A DNA stretch of 64,000 nt from assembly GCF_038397745.1 (NCBI RefSeq), contig NZ_CP151636.1, forward strand, positions 3,286,001-3,350,000. The letters run 5' to 3'. Below, one piece after another: positions 17,574-26,208 of the stretch (positions are counted from its first letter, which is position 1; each line of letters starts with the position of its first letter). Source of the stretch: Microbacterium sp. LWH11-1.2. Lineage in GTDB: Bacteria; Actinomycetota; Actinomycetes; Actinomycetales; Microbacteriaceae. Below the pieces are notes generated by a model. That model was not told the origin of the DNA and made no database searches. It was given only the letters and a program-made list of their open reading frames with translations. The position numbers were made by a program, and so were the translations under genes.

Positions 17574-18613
17574 CGACGGAATCCTTCCTTGATGAGCAGC
17601 CAGGCGAAGTAGCCGCCGCCCAGCACCACGGTGACGAGACCCACGGTGATCTCGAAGCGCTGGCCGATGAAGTCCGCCGCGAGGAGCAGCACCGCACCGG
17701 TCAGGCCCGCGCTCACCATGTCGAGTCCGGGAGACCGGACGAGTCTCCGGGCGACCTGAGGGGCGACGAGAGCGACGAACGAGATGGGCCCGGCGGCCGC
17801 CGTCACGATCGCAGTGAGCGATACGCCGAGCACCGTCATGATCAATCGTGATCGCTCGAGGCCGACGCCGAGCGCCCTTGCAGCGTCGTCGCCGAGCTCG
17901 AGCTGGGTGAATCCGCGCCGCACCGTCGCGACGAGCGGAAGGACGACGACCAGCACGAGAGCGAACGGCAGCAGCTGCTCGGCTCCGAGGGCCGAGAAAG
18001 AGCCGAAGCCCCAGGCGATCGCGGCTCGTGCCTCCTGGGCGCCGGTGCTGATCAGCAGGTAGCTGTTGATGCCGACGAGGAAGGCCGAGAGCCCGATGCC
18101 GACGATGATGAAGCGGAATCCCTGGATACCGCCGCGATAGGCCAGAACGTAGACGAGCAGCGCCGTGACGACCCCGCCGAGAACGGCGCCGGTGGCGATC
18201 AGAGTGTAGGAGACGCTGCCGAGAACGAGCATGACGACGAGCGCGCCGGTGTACGACCCGGCGTCGAAGCCGATGACATCCGGGCTGCCGAGAGGATTGC
18301 GAGTCAGAGATTGGAAGATCGCGCCGCTCACCCCCAGTGCGATCCCCCCGAGCACGGCGAAGAGAACCCGGGGCAGACGCCACTCGAGGACCAGCTTGCG
18401 GACGTTGCCCTCCCCGGATCCGGTCAGCGCGGAGAGGACCTGCGCGAGATCGAGCTGGAACGTTCCGATGGCGAGGGCCGCCATACCGAGTACGACGAGC
18501 ACGAGGACGAGGACGATGCGCACGACGAGGGTGCGCATCTCGATGCGCCAGATCGCCCCGCCCATCCGGACGGAGAGCACGCGCGGCGGTGCGTCGACGG
18601 TGAGCGCGCTCAC
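17570..18613 (-). CDS. Iron-siderophore ABC transporter permease (FepG-like)
   Basis: The second FecCD-family permease, 347 residues with about ten membrane segments, forms the channel with its partner encoded upstream. Family landmarks are WRLPRVLFAVLGGIALGVSGAIFQSLTRNPLGSPDVIGFDAG and the late GPISFVALVAPQVARRLV, the latter being the coupling-helix region that contacts the ATPase. The GTG at 18611-18613 overlaps the previous stop (GTGA). The open frame further upstream is inside the first permease. A signal-like hydrophobic start follows a 25-residue hydrophilic N-terminus. Confidence 0.94.
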   Translation of the reverse strand: MSALTVDAPPRVLSVRMGGAIWRIEMRTLVVRIVLVLVLVVLGMAALAIGTFQLDLAQVLSALTGSGEGNVRKLVLEWRLPRVLFAVLGGIALGVSGAIFQSLTRNPLGSPDVIGFDAGSYTGALVVMLVLGSVSYTLIATGAVLGGVVTALLVYVLAYRGGIQGFRFIIVGIGLSAFLVGINSYLLISTGAQEARAAIAWGFGSFSALGAEQLLPFALVLVVVLPLVATVRRGFTQLELGDDAARALGVGLERSRLIMTVLGVSLTAIVTAAAGPISFVALVAPQVARRLVRSPGLDMVSAGLTGAVLLLAADFIGQRFEITVGLVTVVLGGGYFAWLLIKEGFRR

Positions 18614-19653
18614 AACCCGCTCACCTTCTTGCGTCGTGCGAGGGCGATCAGCACGGGCGCCCCGACGATGGCGGTGACGATGCTCACCTGCAGCTCGCCC
18701 GAGGGGAGCACGAAACGACCGATGACATCGGAGAACAGGAGCATGCTCGGCGCGACCACGGCGGAGAAGGGGATGATCCAGCGCTGATCCGGGCCGGTGA
18801 ACCATCGCACGGCGTGCGGCACCATGAGTCCGATGAACGCGATGGGGCCGGCGACGGCGGTGGCTCCGCCGGCGAGGACGGTCACCCCCACCACGGACAG
18901 GATCCTGGTACGCACGAGGCGGGCGCCCAGCGTGCGTCCCAGGTCGTCACCGAGCGCGATCGCATTCAGCGGACGGGCGAGGAGGAAGGACAGCAGGAGG
19001 CCCGCCCCGATCAGGGGTGCGATGACCGCGAGTGCGCTCTCATCGCGCCCTCCGAGGCTGCCGAGGCCCCAGAAGCGCAAGGTGCTGAACACCGCCATGT
19101 TCTTCAGGATCACGATCGAGGTGATCCCGCTGAGGACGGCGCCGATCGCGACACCGGCCAGCGTCATCCGGCCGGGAGAGGGACCGCCCCGACCGGCGGC
19201 GCCGATCAGATAGACGACGAGCGTCACGACGAGCGCCCCGGCCAGAGCGAACCACACGTACGCGCTCGGACCGCGGACTCCGAGCAGGCCGATGCCCATG
19301 GTGACCGCGAACGTCGCACCGGCGTTGACCCCGAGGATGCCCGGATCAGCCAGCGGATTACGGGTGAAGGCCTGGATCAGGGCACCGCACACGCCGAGCG
19401 CGGGACCGACGACGAGTCCCACGATCGTGCGCGGCAGACGCGAGTCGCGGACGATCGCCTGGGCATCCGACCCGTCGAAGTCCACGAGCGCGCCGATGGC
19501 CGTCGCGGGCGGGAGCGCCTTCGCGCCGACCATCAGGCTCAGCAGCACCGCGATGAGGAGGACGATGATCGCGAGAGCGAGACCGCCCGCTCGAGATGCC
19601 GCGCCGCGGGACGTCGGAAGACGTTCCGCGGCGCGGCTCGACACGGCGGTCAT
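18610..19653 (-). CDS. Iron-siderophore ABC transporter permease (FepD-like)
   Basis: The first FecCD permease of the operon is also 347 residues with about ten hydrophobic segments. DSRLPRTIVGLVVGPALGVCGALIQAFTRNPLADPGILGVNAGA and VAGPIAFIGLMVPHAVRW are the diagnostic blocks. LADPGILG is the usual form in the FepD partner. A cytoplasmic N-terminus of about 25 residues precedes the first helix. It sits three bases after the binding-protein gene and four-base-overlaps the second permease, so all four genes are one transcript under the iron box at 20744. Confidence 0.94.
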   Translation of the reverse strand: MTAVSSRAAERLPTSRGAASRAGGLALAIIVLLIAVLLSLMVGAKALPPATAIGALVDFDGSDAQAIVRDSRLPRTIVGLVVGPALGVCGALIQAFTRNPLADPGILGVNAGATFAVTMGIGLLGVRGPSAYVWFALAGALVVTLVVYLIGAAGRGGPSPGRMTLAGVAIGAVLSGITSIVILKNMAVFSTLRFWGLGSLGGRDESALAVIAPLIGAGLLLSFLLARPLNAIALGDDLGRTLGARLVRTRILSVVGVTVLAGGATAVAGPIAFIGLMVPHAVRWFTGPDQRWIIPFSAVVAPSMLLFSDVIGRFVLPSGELQVSIVTAIVGAPVLIALARRKKVSGL

Positions 19654-19656
19654 CGA

Positions 19657-20703
19657 TCAGTTCGACGAGGGGACGCCCGAGGAGAGCGCGTCTGCGAGGT
19701 CATCGATGGTCGCCGGGATGCTGAGCACGCTCGGTGCCGTGGTCGCCCATCCGAGTCGCTGGTCCTGGAAGAAGTAGTACGAGCCGTCTGCGATCGGCGC
19801 CCAGCGAGCGAGCAGCGGATCCTCGACGGTGTGCGCGACCTCGTCCGGAGTGTTCGCCCACCCGACGTGGAACTGCGACTCGATGTCGCCGACCTCTTCC
19901 AGGCTGACGTTCGCGAAGAACTCCTCGGTGCCGTCCTCGAGCGCGGCCACGTCGGGCGACGACACGAAGCCGAGCTGTTCGAGCAGCGGCACCCGCGGGT
20001 CGCGCGGCAGGTAGAGGCCGATCGAGGTCTCGCCTTCGGCGACGAACCAGCCATAGGTGAACACCACGTCCTGGAACTCCGGGTGCGCCTCGGCGGCGGC
20101 GGCGATCGCGGCGTCGGCCTCGTCGAGCAGGACCTGTGCTTCCTCCTCCTTGTCGAGGATCGATCCGATCGTGAGCGTGAGCTCTTCGCGATCCGACGCC
20201 CACATCGATTCGGCGAATCCGACGGTCGGGGCGATCTCGGAGAGGCGCTCGTAGTCGGTCTCGGTGATCCCCGAGTGGTTCGCGAGGATCACATCCGGTC
20301 CGAGGGCGAGGATCTGCTCGAAGTCGTACTCCCCTGCGTCGGTGATGGAGATGACCTCGGGCAGCTCTCCGCCCAGCTCCTCGACCTTGTCGGCGAACCA
20401 CGGCAGGTACGTGTCGACGTTCCCCCAGCTGAAGTCGTCGACGCCGACGGGCACCTCGCCGAGCGCGGCCACCACATCCTGCGAGTACCAGCCGAGGGTG
20501 ACGATGCGCTCCGGCTTCTCGCCGATCGTCGTCTCCCCGTACGCGTGCTCGACGGTCAGGGGGTACACCCCGGAGCCACCGGATGATGCGGCATCCCCCT
20601 GGGACGAGTCGGCCCCCGCACAGGCGGAGAGGGCAGATGCGGCGACGATGAGCGCGGTGAGCGCGACGAGCGCTCGCGGGGCGCGCCGGAGGGGGCGGGA
20701 CAT
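19657..20703 (-). CDS. Iron-siderophore substrate-binding lipoprotein
   Basis: The 348-residue extracytoplasmic receptor of the importer has a basic N-terminus, a hydrophobic core and a lipobox LSAC (cysteine 28) for membrane anchoring. The mature part shows the helical-backbone binding-protein layout: PERIVTLGWYSQDVVAALGEVPVG, YDFEQILALGPDVILANHSG and the C-terminal ATTAPSVLSIPATIDDLADAL. I chose the ATG at 20701-20703, which has GAGGAG eight bases upstream. An earlier in-frame ATG at 20745 lies inside the iron box. First gene of the operon. The siderophore is not identifiable, and no biosynthesis genes are present here. Confidence 0.94.
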   Translation of the reverse strand: MSRPLRRAPRALVALTALIVAASALSACAGADSSQGDAASSGGSGVYPLTVEHAYGETTIGEKPERIVTLGWYSQDVVAALGEVPVGVDDFSWGNVDTYLPWFADKVEELGGELPEVISITDAGEYDFEQILALGPDVILANHSGITETDYERLSEIAPTVGFAESMWASDREELTLTIGSILDKEEEAQVLLDEADAAIAAAAEAHPEFQDVVFTYGWFVAEGETSIGLYLPRDPRVPLLEQLGFVSSPDVAALEDGTEEFFANVSLEEVGDIESQFHVGWANTPDEVAHTVEDPLLARWAPIADGSYYFFQDQRLGWATTAPSVLSIPATIDDLADALSSGVPSSN

Positions 20704-20743
20704 GGGACTCCTCGGGTGGAAGGCAGGGATGACGCGCTCCAAC

Positions 20744-20762
20744 ATAGTGAAGGCTTACCTTA
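20744..20762. promoter_or_regulatory. DtxR/IdeR-type iron box
   Basis: The 19-mer on the minus strand, TAAGGTAAGCCTTCACTAT, matches 13 of 19 positions of the iron box I know for DtxR/IdeR (TTAGGTTAGSCTAACCTAA), with a nearly intact left half TAAGGTAAGCCT. It lies 41 bases upstream of the binding-protein ATG, where an iron-loaded repressor would block the promoter. It is about 100 bases from the divergent AraC gene. Confidence 0.7.
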
Positions 20763-20864
20763 TTTGCTATCGTCCTGAGAGGACTCCTATCTGCTTCGAT
20801 ATCCCGTGTTCTGTCCACTGGGGATGATCCATGGCCGTTGCGAACGGCAGAAGGGCGGGATGCT

Positions 20865-21677
20865 GTGCTTGGAACGACATCCGAGAATCTGGAGGCGCAT
20901 CGGGAGAGAGTCGCGTCCGATCAGTATTTCGAGCCGCATCTGCACGACACGGACCAGTTGGCGTGGATCCCGGGCGGTGCTCGCGTCGTCATCGGTCGAT
21001 CGCGATGGCACCTTCACGCCGATCATCTCGTGTGGATCCCCGCCCTCACCGAGCATGAGATGCGGATGGTCGGCCCGGGCGACATGTTCAGCATCTACCT
21101 CGATCAGTCCCTGCGCCTCCCCCAGGACCGCTGGGACCGTCCGCTCGTCCTCCCCGTCGACACCGTCGGCGTGGCGATCATGCAGGACCTGTGCGCGCAC
21201 GCCACCGAGGATCGTCGTCTGCAGGCGTCGGTCGCGCTCCTGCTCGAGATCCTGTCGGCCACGGACGAGAGCTACGACGCCCTGACGGTGCCCTCCGATT
21301 CCCGCGCGCGGACCGTGGCCGACGCCATCCTGCACGAGCCCCACATCGACCGGGACCTCGGCGCATGGGCTCGCGACCTCGGAATCAGCACGAAGACCCT
21401 GCACCGGGCGTTCCTGGCAGACACCGGGCTCTCCTTCAGCGAGTGGCGCACTCGCGCGCGGGTGTACGCCGCCGAGCGGCTGCTCGTCGACGGCCTGCCC
21501 GTCACGGACGCCGCGGAGATGGTCGGATACCGCACAGCCACCGGCTTCATCAAGGCGTTCCGGCAGGTCTTCGGATCGACCCCCGCTGCGTACATCCGCG
21601 CGAAGCGCAGAGCGCGCAGCGCCGGTGCTCCACGGATCTCGGGGAACTCCCGGCCGCGGAATGTCCCTGCCCCGTGA
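20865..21677 (+). CDS. AraC-family transcriptional regulator
   Basis: The 270-residue protein has an N-terminal cupin-like sensing domain (HLHDTDQLAWIPGG, RWHLHADHLVWIPALTEHEM) and a C-terminal double helix-turn-helix, seen in LGAWARDLGISTKTLHRAFLADTGLSFSEWRTRARVYAA and AAEMVGYRTATGFIKAFRQVFGSTPAAY. It is divergent from the siderophore importer, so control of iron uptake is a reasonable inference, possibly with the siderophore as effector. The start is uncertain: I prefer the GTG at 20865, preceded by AAGGGCGGG, over a TTG at 20838 with no ribosome site. Confidence 0.87.
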   Translation: MLGTTSENLEAHRERVASDQYFEPHLHDTDQLAWIPGGARVVIGRSRWHLHADHLVWIPALTEHEMRMVGPGDMFSIYLDQSLRLPQDRWDRPLVLPVDTVGVAIMQDLCAHATEDRRLQASVALLLEILSATDESYDALTVPSDSRARTVADAILHEPHIDRDLGAWARDLGISTKTLHRAFLADTGLSFSEWRTRARVYAAERLLVDGLPVTDAAEMVGYRTATGFIKAFRQVFGSTPAAYIRAKRRARSAGAPRISGNSRPRNVPAP

Positions 21678-21689
21678 CAGGCTGACGAC

Positions 21690-22250
21690 GTGGAATCCCT
21701 CTCGCTTCGGCCCTGGCACGACGACGACCTGCCTCTGCTCCACCGCGCGAACACGCCGGAGATGACGTCGCATCTCAACGGCCCGGAGACCGACGAACAG
21801 GTGGCCGATCGCCATGCGCGCTACCTGCGGTATGCGCAGACCGGCGAGGCGCGGATGTTCGCGATCCTGCTCGACGCGGAGCCCGTCGGCTCGATCGGCT
21901 ACTGGAGGCTGCGCTGGAAGGAGCAGGAGGTGTGGGAGACCGGGTGGTTCGTCCTCCCGGAGGCGCAGGGGCATCGTGTCGCCGCGCGCGCCCTCGGGCT
22001 CCTGATCGACGACGCCCGCCGCCACCCCGAGAGGCGTGGCAAACTGGTCGCGTTCCCGTCGGTGGAGAATCCGCCGTCCAACGCCGTGTGCCGGCGCGCC
22101 GGCTTCGTCCTGACGGGATCGGAGACGGAGACGTTCCGCGGGACGCAGCTGACGATGAACGAGTGGGAGTTCGACCTCACCGCGGCTCCCGCAGCCGTCT
22201 CGTCAGACGACGCATCCGCGCACCGGGTCACGCGCGCAGCGGCACCCTGA
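21690..22250 (+). CDS. GNAT-family N-acetyltransferase
   Basis: This encodes 186 residues with the RimJ/RimL-like layout. SLSLRPWHDDDLPLLHRANTPEM opens the fold, EPVGSIGYWRLRW is the central strand, WETGWFVLPEAQGHRVAARALGLLI carries the acetyl-CoA pyrophosphate loop (QGHRVA), and NPPSNAVCRRAGFVLTGSET is the last conserved block. The acceptor is unknown. The GTG start lies six bases after CAGGCT, a weaker version of the leaderless pattern. Its 3' end overlaps that of the convergent HerA-like gene by 23 bases. Confidence 0.85.
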   Translation: MESLSLRPWHDDDLPLLHRANTPEMTSHLNGPETDEQVADRHARYLRYAQTGEARMFAILLDAEPVGSIGYWRLRWKEQEVWETGWFVLPEAQGHRVAARALGLLIDDARRHPERRGKLVAFPSVENPPSNAVCRRAGFVLTGSETETFRGTQLTMNEWEFDLTAAPAAVSSDDASAHRVTRAAAP

Positions 22251-23313
22251 CGTCTCCGCCGGACTCCTGGGTGAGCCGCTCCCCCATCTGCACGAACGTC
22301 GGTGCCGCGATGAAACCGCCGGCGAAGAGCGCCTGACCCTGCGCGAACGTCTGCGCTCGACGGATGGCCTCGTCGGACGCGAAGCCGAAGACCTCGACGA
22401 GCTCGGCCAGATCGCGCGGAGCGTTCACGCGCATCAGCGCGAGGTTGTCGCATTGGGAGAGGACGTTCGGATGGATCTTGGTCGGCCGCTGTGTCGACAG
22501 GAGGAGCCAGAGCCCGAACTTCCTGCCCTCGGCGGCGATCTGCACGAGCTTCGCCGTGAGCTCCCGCTCCACGGCCGTGGCGGGCTCCGGCGAGCACAGG
22601 TTGTGCGCCTCGTCGATGACGATGAGCACGGGGCGGCGTTCCTCGCGCCGCGCCCAGAGATGCTCCAGCACCGCAAGGGCGGCGACCTTGGGCTCCGCCG
22701 GATGGTCGAACCCCCCGAGGTCGAGAACGGTGGCACGGGGCCGCTCCTGGACGTCATCGACGACGGATGCCGCTCCCCGCGACCAGAGATCCCACTCGAG
22801 GACCTGCAGGTTCTCCATGCGGTTCGCCAGACGGGCCTGCATCTGGTCTCCACTCGCACGGAGGTCGCGGATCATCTGTGCTGTATCGAAGGTCTCGGAG
22901 ACCATCTCCAGGTGCAGGAGGATGTTGTACTCCTCGGCGTCCGCGATGGGATCGATCTGCAGTACGGCAGCCTTCGATGCCGGGGAGAGGTCGACGTATC
23001 GCACCCGCAGCGGGTCTCCGTCGGCATGACCCGAGCGGAACACCCGCACATCGAGCCCGGAGATGCGGCTCGCCTCGGCCTCACCGGCGGATGAGCGCAC
23101 TTCGCGCAGGCGCACGAAATCGGCATTGGGGTCCAGGATGAGCAAGGGCAGGTCGGTGTGGAGCAGCAGCTGCTCGAGCACGACACCGAGCGCGTACGTC
23201 TTGCCGCTGCCGCTCTGACCGCACCAGAACGTGTGCCGATTGAACCTCCGCGGATCCAGTTGCACCTGCGCGGCGTCATCGTCGATCGCTGCGCCGATCG
23301 TCAGCTCCGGCAT
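22228..23313 (-). CDS. HerA/VirB4-like ATP-binding protein
   Basis: This is a 361-residue P-loop ATPase of the HerA/FtsK branch. Walker A is GQSGSGKT at residues 32-39 (FWCGQSGSGKTYALGVVLEQLL), Walker B is VLIVIDEAHNL, and sensor-like LLLSTQRPTKIHPNVLSQCDNLALMRVN follows. The N-terminal HAS barrel of true HerA helicases is missing or very short, and no NurA nuclease or other defence gene is adjacent, so it is an orphan domain of unknown role. The ATG at 23311-23313 has AGGAGG nine bases upstream. Longer frames run into the tmRNA and are rejected. Confidence 0.85.
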   Translation of the reverse strand: MPELTIGAAIDDDAAQVQLDPRRFNRHTFWCGQSGSGKTYALGVVLEQLLLHTDLPLLILDPNADFVRLREVRSSAGEAEASRISGLDVRVFRSGHADGDPLRVRYVDLSPASKAAVLQIDPIADAEEYNILLHLEMVSETFDTAQMIRDLRASGDQMQARLANRMENLQVLEWDLWSRGAASVVDDVQERPRATVLDLGGFDHPAEPKVAALAVLEHLWARREERRPVLIVIDEAHNLCSPEPATAVERELTAKLVQIAAEGRKFGLWLLLSTQRPTKIHPNVLSQCDNLALMRVNAPRDLAELVEVFGFASDEAIRRAQTFAQGQALFAGGFIAAPTFVQMGERLTQESGGDVRVPLRA

Positions 23314-23393
23314 ACGGGGACCTCCTCCTGCTCCTCCCCAGAGTGCACCCTCCGCCGCGCGCAGGGAAGAGGCGATCGTCCCCGGCAGACGCG

Positions 23394-23433
23394 AAAGGCC
23401 CGCCTCCTCGGTCTCCCGGGGAGGCGGGCCTTT
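23394..23433. terminator. Strong bidirectional terminator after tmRNA
   Basis: AAAGGCCCGCCTCC (23394-23407) and GGAGGCGGGCCTTT (23420-23433) are exact complements around a 12-base loop, with A and T runs forming the outer stem on either strand. It lies 17 bases past the tmRNA 3' end and upstream of the HerA-like gene. Confidence 0.9.
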
Positions 23434-23450
23434 CACCCGCGACAACGGCT

Positions 23451-23820
23451 TGGTGGAGCTGGGGGGAATCGAACCCCCGTCCAACGCTGCTAATCCACGC
23501 CTTCTCCGGGCGCAGTCTGCGAAGACGTTCTGCTCGGCTCCGACCTTTGTCACAGACACCTAAGTCGACGAGCCCAGCCTGGGAAGAGTCCCGCGTGACG
23601 TCCAGACGCCATCACACAGCAAGATTCCTAGATGACGCCAGGGTCCGTGTCGGAATCACACACGGTCTGACGGACTATCGGGCTCGCTTATGCAGCGAGG
23701 GCGAAGTCGTTGCGCTTGGTTTCGGCAACTATTTTTTTGCAGAGAGCGTTTACGAGATAACTCTGCATCCTCGGCCCGCTTCTCGTGGATACACAGGCGC
23801 TGTCGAAACCGATCAGCCCC
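23451..23820 (-). ncRNA. ssrA: Transfer-messenger RNA
   Basis: The molecule rescues stalled ribosomes with SmpB and tags the nascent chain. The 5' GGGGCTGATCGGTTTCGACA and 3' end with TTCGATTCCCCCCAGCTCC plus an encoded CCA (23451-23453) form the tRNA-like domain. The acceptor stem GGGGCTG/CAGCTCC has one G-U pair. The internal frame resumes at GCC after AATAGTT and encodes AETKRNDFALAA followed by TAA. The expected pseudoknot-forming sequence lies between the tag stop and the 3' domain. Length is 370 bases. A TAGTCT (23894-23899, minus) about 75 bases upstream may be the -10 box, implying a 5'-processed precursor. Confidence 0.96.
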
Positions 23821-23960
23821 GTGGTCCTTCTCTCGAAGGAGCCGTTGTCGCACTGTGGAATTTTCGCCCGGGTGCGGAACACCCGAGCATCTCAGACTAC
23901 AACGTCTGGAGCGTCTTCGCCATTCCGCGGAGGCCCGACCCGCTGGCGTAGAGTCACCCC

Positions 23961-24623
23961 ATGAGCGAAGTCACGGTCACCGTCCGCGGCGAGCACGAGG
24001 CGCGTGTCGCGCCCGAGCGCGCAACCATCCGCGTCAGCGTGCGAGCGGAGGGGCCTGAGCGCACTTCCGTCGTCGAGCAGGTGATGCGTCTCGCCGAACC
24101 GGTGCGCGGAAGCATCACCGAACGAGCGGATGCCGGCAGCGTCGTCGATTGGACGAGCAAGCGGCTGTCCGTGCGCGCGGAGCGCCCCTGGAACAACGAG
24201 GGCAAGCGCCTCGCACCCGTCTACTACGCCAGCATCGACTTCACCGCGACCTTCGTCGAGGCATCCGAGCTCTCCATCTGGGTGTCGGACATCTCCCCCT
24301 GGGACGGCGTCGAGGTCGGCTGGGTCAACTGGCATCTCACGCCGGAGACCAGCGCGCGGATCGAACGCGAGGTCGCAGCGCAGGCCGTCGACGTCGCCGT
24401 CACGCGCGCCGAGACCTACGCCCACGCGCTCGGACTCGAAGGTGTCACTCCGCTCGAGATCGCCGACGTCGGACTGATCTCGAGCGGCCAGCCCGCGCCT
24501 CCCGCCCCGATGATGAAGGTGCGCGGTGCGGCGTTCGCCGCGGACTCGGCGCCCGCGATGGAGTACGAGCCGGAGGACATCGTGATCTCCGCAACGGTCG
24601 AGGCGCGCTTCCTCGCCCGGTGA
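23961..24623 (+). CDS. SIMPL-domain (DUF541) protein
   Basis: This is a 220-residue protein whose start, VTVTVRGEHEARVAPERATIRVSVRAEGPERTSVV, and later AVTRAETYAHALGLEGVTPLEIADVGL match the SIMPL/DUF541 fold (the second block is the conserved kA-x-aLG helix). Unlike many relatives it has no signal peptide or lipobox, so it should be cytoplasmic. Function unknown; relatives include oxidative-stress-protective and kinase-interacting proteins. The ATG is six bases after TAGAGT (23949-23954), predicting a leaderless mRNA. It ends 12 bases from convergent hflX. Confidence 0.85.
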   Translation: MSEVTVTVRGEHEARVAPERATIRVSVRAEGPERTSVVEQVMRLAEPVRGSITERADAGSVVDWTSKRLSVRAERPWNNEGKRLAPVYYASIDFTATFVEASELSIWVSDISPWDGVEVGWVNWHLTPETSARIEREVAAQAVDVAVTRAETYAHALGLEGVTPLEIADVGLISSGQPAPPAPMMKVRGAAFAADSAPAMEYEPEDIVISATVEARFLAR

Positions 24624-24635
24624 CGGAGGTCCGCC

Positions 24636-26141
24636 TCAGCGGGTGAAGGGCTCCAGCTCCGCAGCGAGACGCTCGGAGACGCGCGCGTGCACGGCGGTCC
24701 CGTCCTCCTGGTGATCGACCGAGAGCAGCATGCCCGTCTCGTGGATCGCAGCGATCAGATCGCCGCGGTCGTACGGGACGACCGCGTGAACCTCGACGGC
24801 CGGCTTCGGGAGGGCCTCCTCGATCGCGGCGCGGAGTTCGGCGATGCCCTCGCCGGACCGCGACGAGACGAAGTGCGCGTGCGGCTGCAGGCCGCGCAGC
24901 ACCAGGCGCTCGTCCTCGCCGATGAGGTCGGCCTTGTTGAAGACCACGATCTCCGGCAGGTCGCGCACGCCCACATCGCCCATCACATCGCGCACGGTCT
25001 GCAGCTGGCCCGCGGGATCGGGGTGCGATCCGTCGACGACGTGCAGCACGACGTCGGCCTGCCCGACCTCTTCCAGCGTCGAGCGGAACGCCTCCACCAG
25101 CTGATGCGGGAGGTTGCGGACGAATCCGACGGTGTCGGTGATCGTGTAGACGCGGCCGTCCTCGGTCTCCGACCGGCGGACCGTGGCATCGAGGGTGGCG
25201 AACAGTGCGTTCTCGACCAGCACACCGGCGCTCGTCAGGGCGTTGAGGAGACTGGACTTCCCGGCGTTCGTGTAGCCGGCGATCGCGACGGACGGGATCG
25301 TGTTGCGCTTGCGCTCGGCGCGCTTGGCTTCGCGAGCCGGACCGAAGTCGCGGATCTGCTTGCGCAGCAGTGCCATCTTCGTGCGGATGCGACGTCGGTC
25401 GAGCTCGATCTTGGTCTCACCGGGGCCACGGGAACCCATACCGGCACCGCCGGCACCGACCTGGCCACCGGCCTGACGGCTCATCGAGTCACCCCAGCCG
25501 CGGAGGCGGGGAAGAAGATACTCGAGCTGCGCGAGTTCGACCTGCGCCTTGCCCTCCCGGCTCTTCGCATGCTGGCTGAAGATGTCGAGGATCACCGTGG
25601 TGCGATCGATGACCTTGACCTTGACGACGTCTTCCAGTGCACGCCGCTGGCTCGGGGCCAGCTCGGTGTCGGCGATCACGGTGTCGGCGCCGACGGCTGC
25701 GACGATGTCCTTGAGCTCCTGCGCCTTGCCCCGGCCGAGGTACGTGGCGGCATCCGGATGAGGACGGCGCTGGAGCACACCGTCGAGCACGACGGCGCCG
25801 GCGGTCTCGGCGAGAGCGGCGAGCTCGCGCAGCGAGTTCTCGGCATCCTCCTGAGCACCCTGCGGGTAGACGCCCACCAGCACGACGTTCTCCAGCCGCA
25901 GCTGCCGGTACTCGACCTCGGTGACGTCCTCGAGCTCGGTCGAGAGCCCGCCGACACGGCGCAGCGCGTGGCGATCCTCGAGATCCCACTGATTGCCGTC
26001 CGTCGTGGAGTGCGTCGCCGTCGATTCGTCCTGCAGCGCCTGCGCGGCACCGAAGACGCGCACCTCGGATCGCTTCTCTGCGTTCGCGAGCACGCGGTCG
26101 AGCGCCTCGTCATCGGTGGAGTGGGTCGTGGTCTCCGTCAT
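24636..26141 (-). CDS. hflX: Ribosome-splitting GTPase HflX
   Basis: HflX binds stalled or stressed 70S ribosomes and splits them using GTP. The 501-residue protein has the HflX N-terminal domain (LDGVLQRRPHPDAATYLGRGKAQELKDIV), the glycine-rich linker GGQVGAGGAGMGSRGPGETKIELDRRRI, then the G domain: G1 GYTNAGKSSLLNAL near residue 291, G3 DTVGFVRNLPHQL, G4 NKAD. An N-terminal acidic extension of about 70 residues is longer than in E. coli. A Shine-Dalgarno CAGGAA precedes the ATG. It lies at the end of the conserved recA-miaAB-dapF block. Confidence 0.95.
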   Translation of the reverse strand: MTETTTHSTDDEALDRVLANAEKRSEVRVFGAAQALQDESTATHSTTDGNQWDLEDRHALRRVGGLSTELEDVTEVEYRQLRLENVVLVGVYPQGAQEDAENSLRELAALAETAGAVVLDGVLQRRPHPDAATYLGRGKAQELKDIVAAVGADTVIADTELAPSQRRALEDVVKVKVIDRTTVILDIFSQHAKSREGKAQVELAQLEYLLPRLRGWGDSMSRQAGGQVGAGGAGMGSRGPGETKIELDRRRIRTKMALLRKQIRDFGPAREAKRAERKRNTIPSVAIAGYTNAGKSSLLNALTSAGVLVENALFATLDATVRRSETEDGRVYTITDTVGFVRNLPHQLVEAFRSTLEEVGQADVVLHVVDGSHPDPAGQLQTVRDVMGDVGVRDLPEIVVFNKADLIGEDERLVLRGLQPHAHFVSSRSGEGIAELRAAIEEALPKPAVEVHAVVPYDRGDLIAAIHETGMLLSVDHQEDGTAVHARVSERLAAELEPFTR

Positions 26142-26208
26142 CCGTTCCTGATCTCTGCTTTCGTTGCGAGCCTTAACCTTAGCCCGGGCGGTCCGGTACG
26201 CTCACCGT

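Noticed and set aside
23314..23559. N-terminal extension of the HerA-like gene into the tmRNA
   Set aside because: The extension is read through the tmRNA 3' domain and its terminator. A strong Shine-Dalgarno marks the ATG at 23313.
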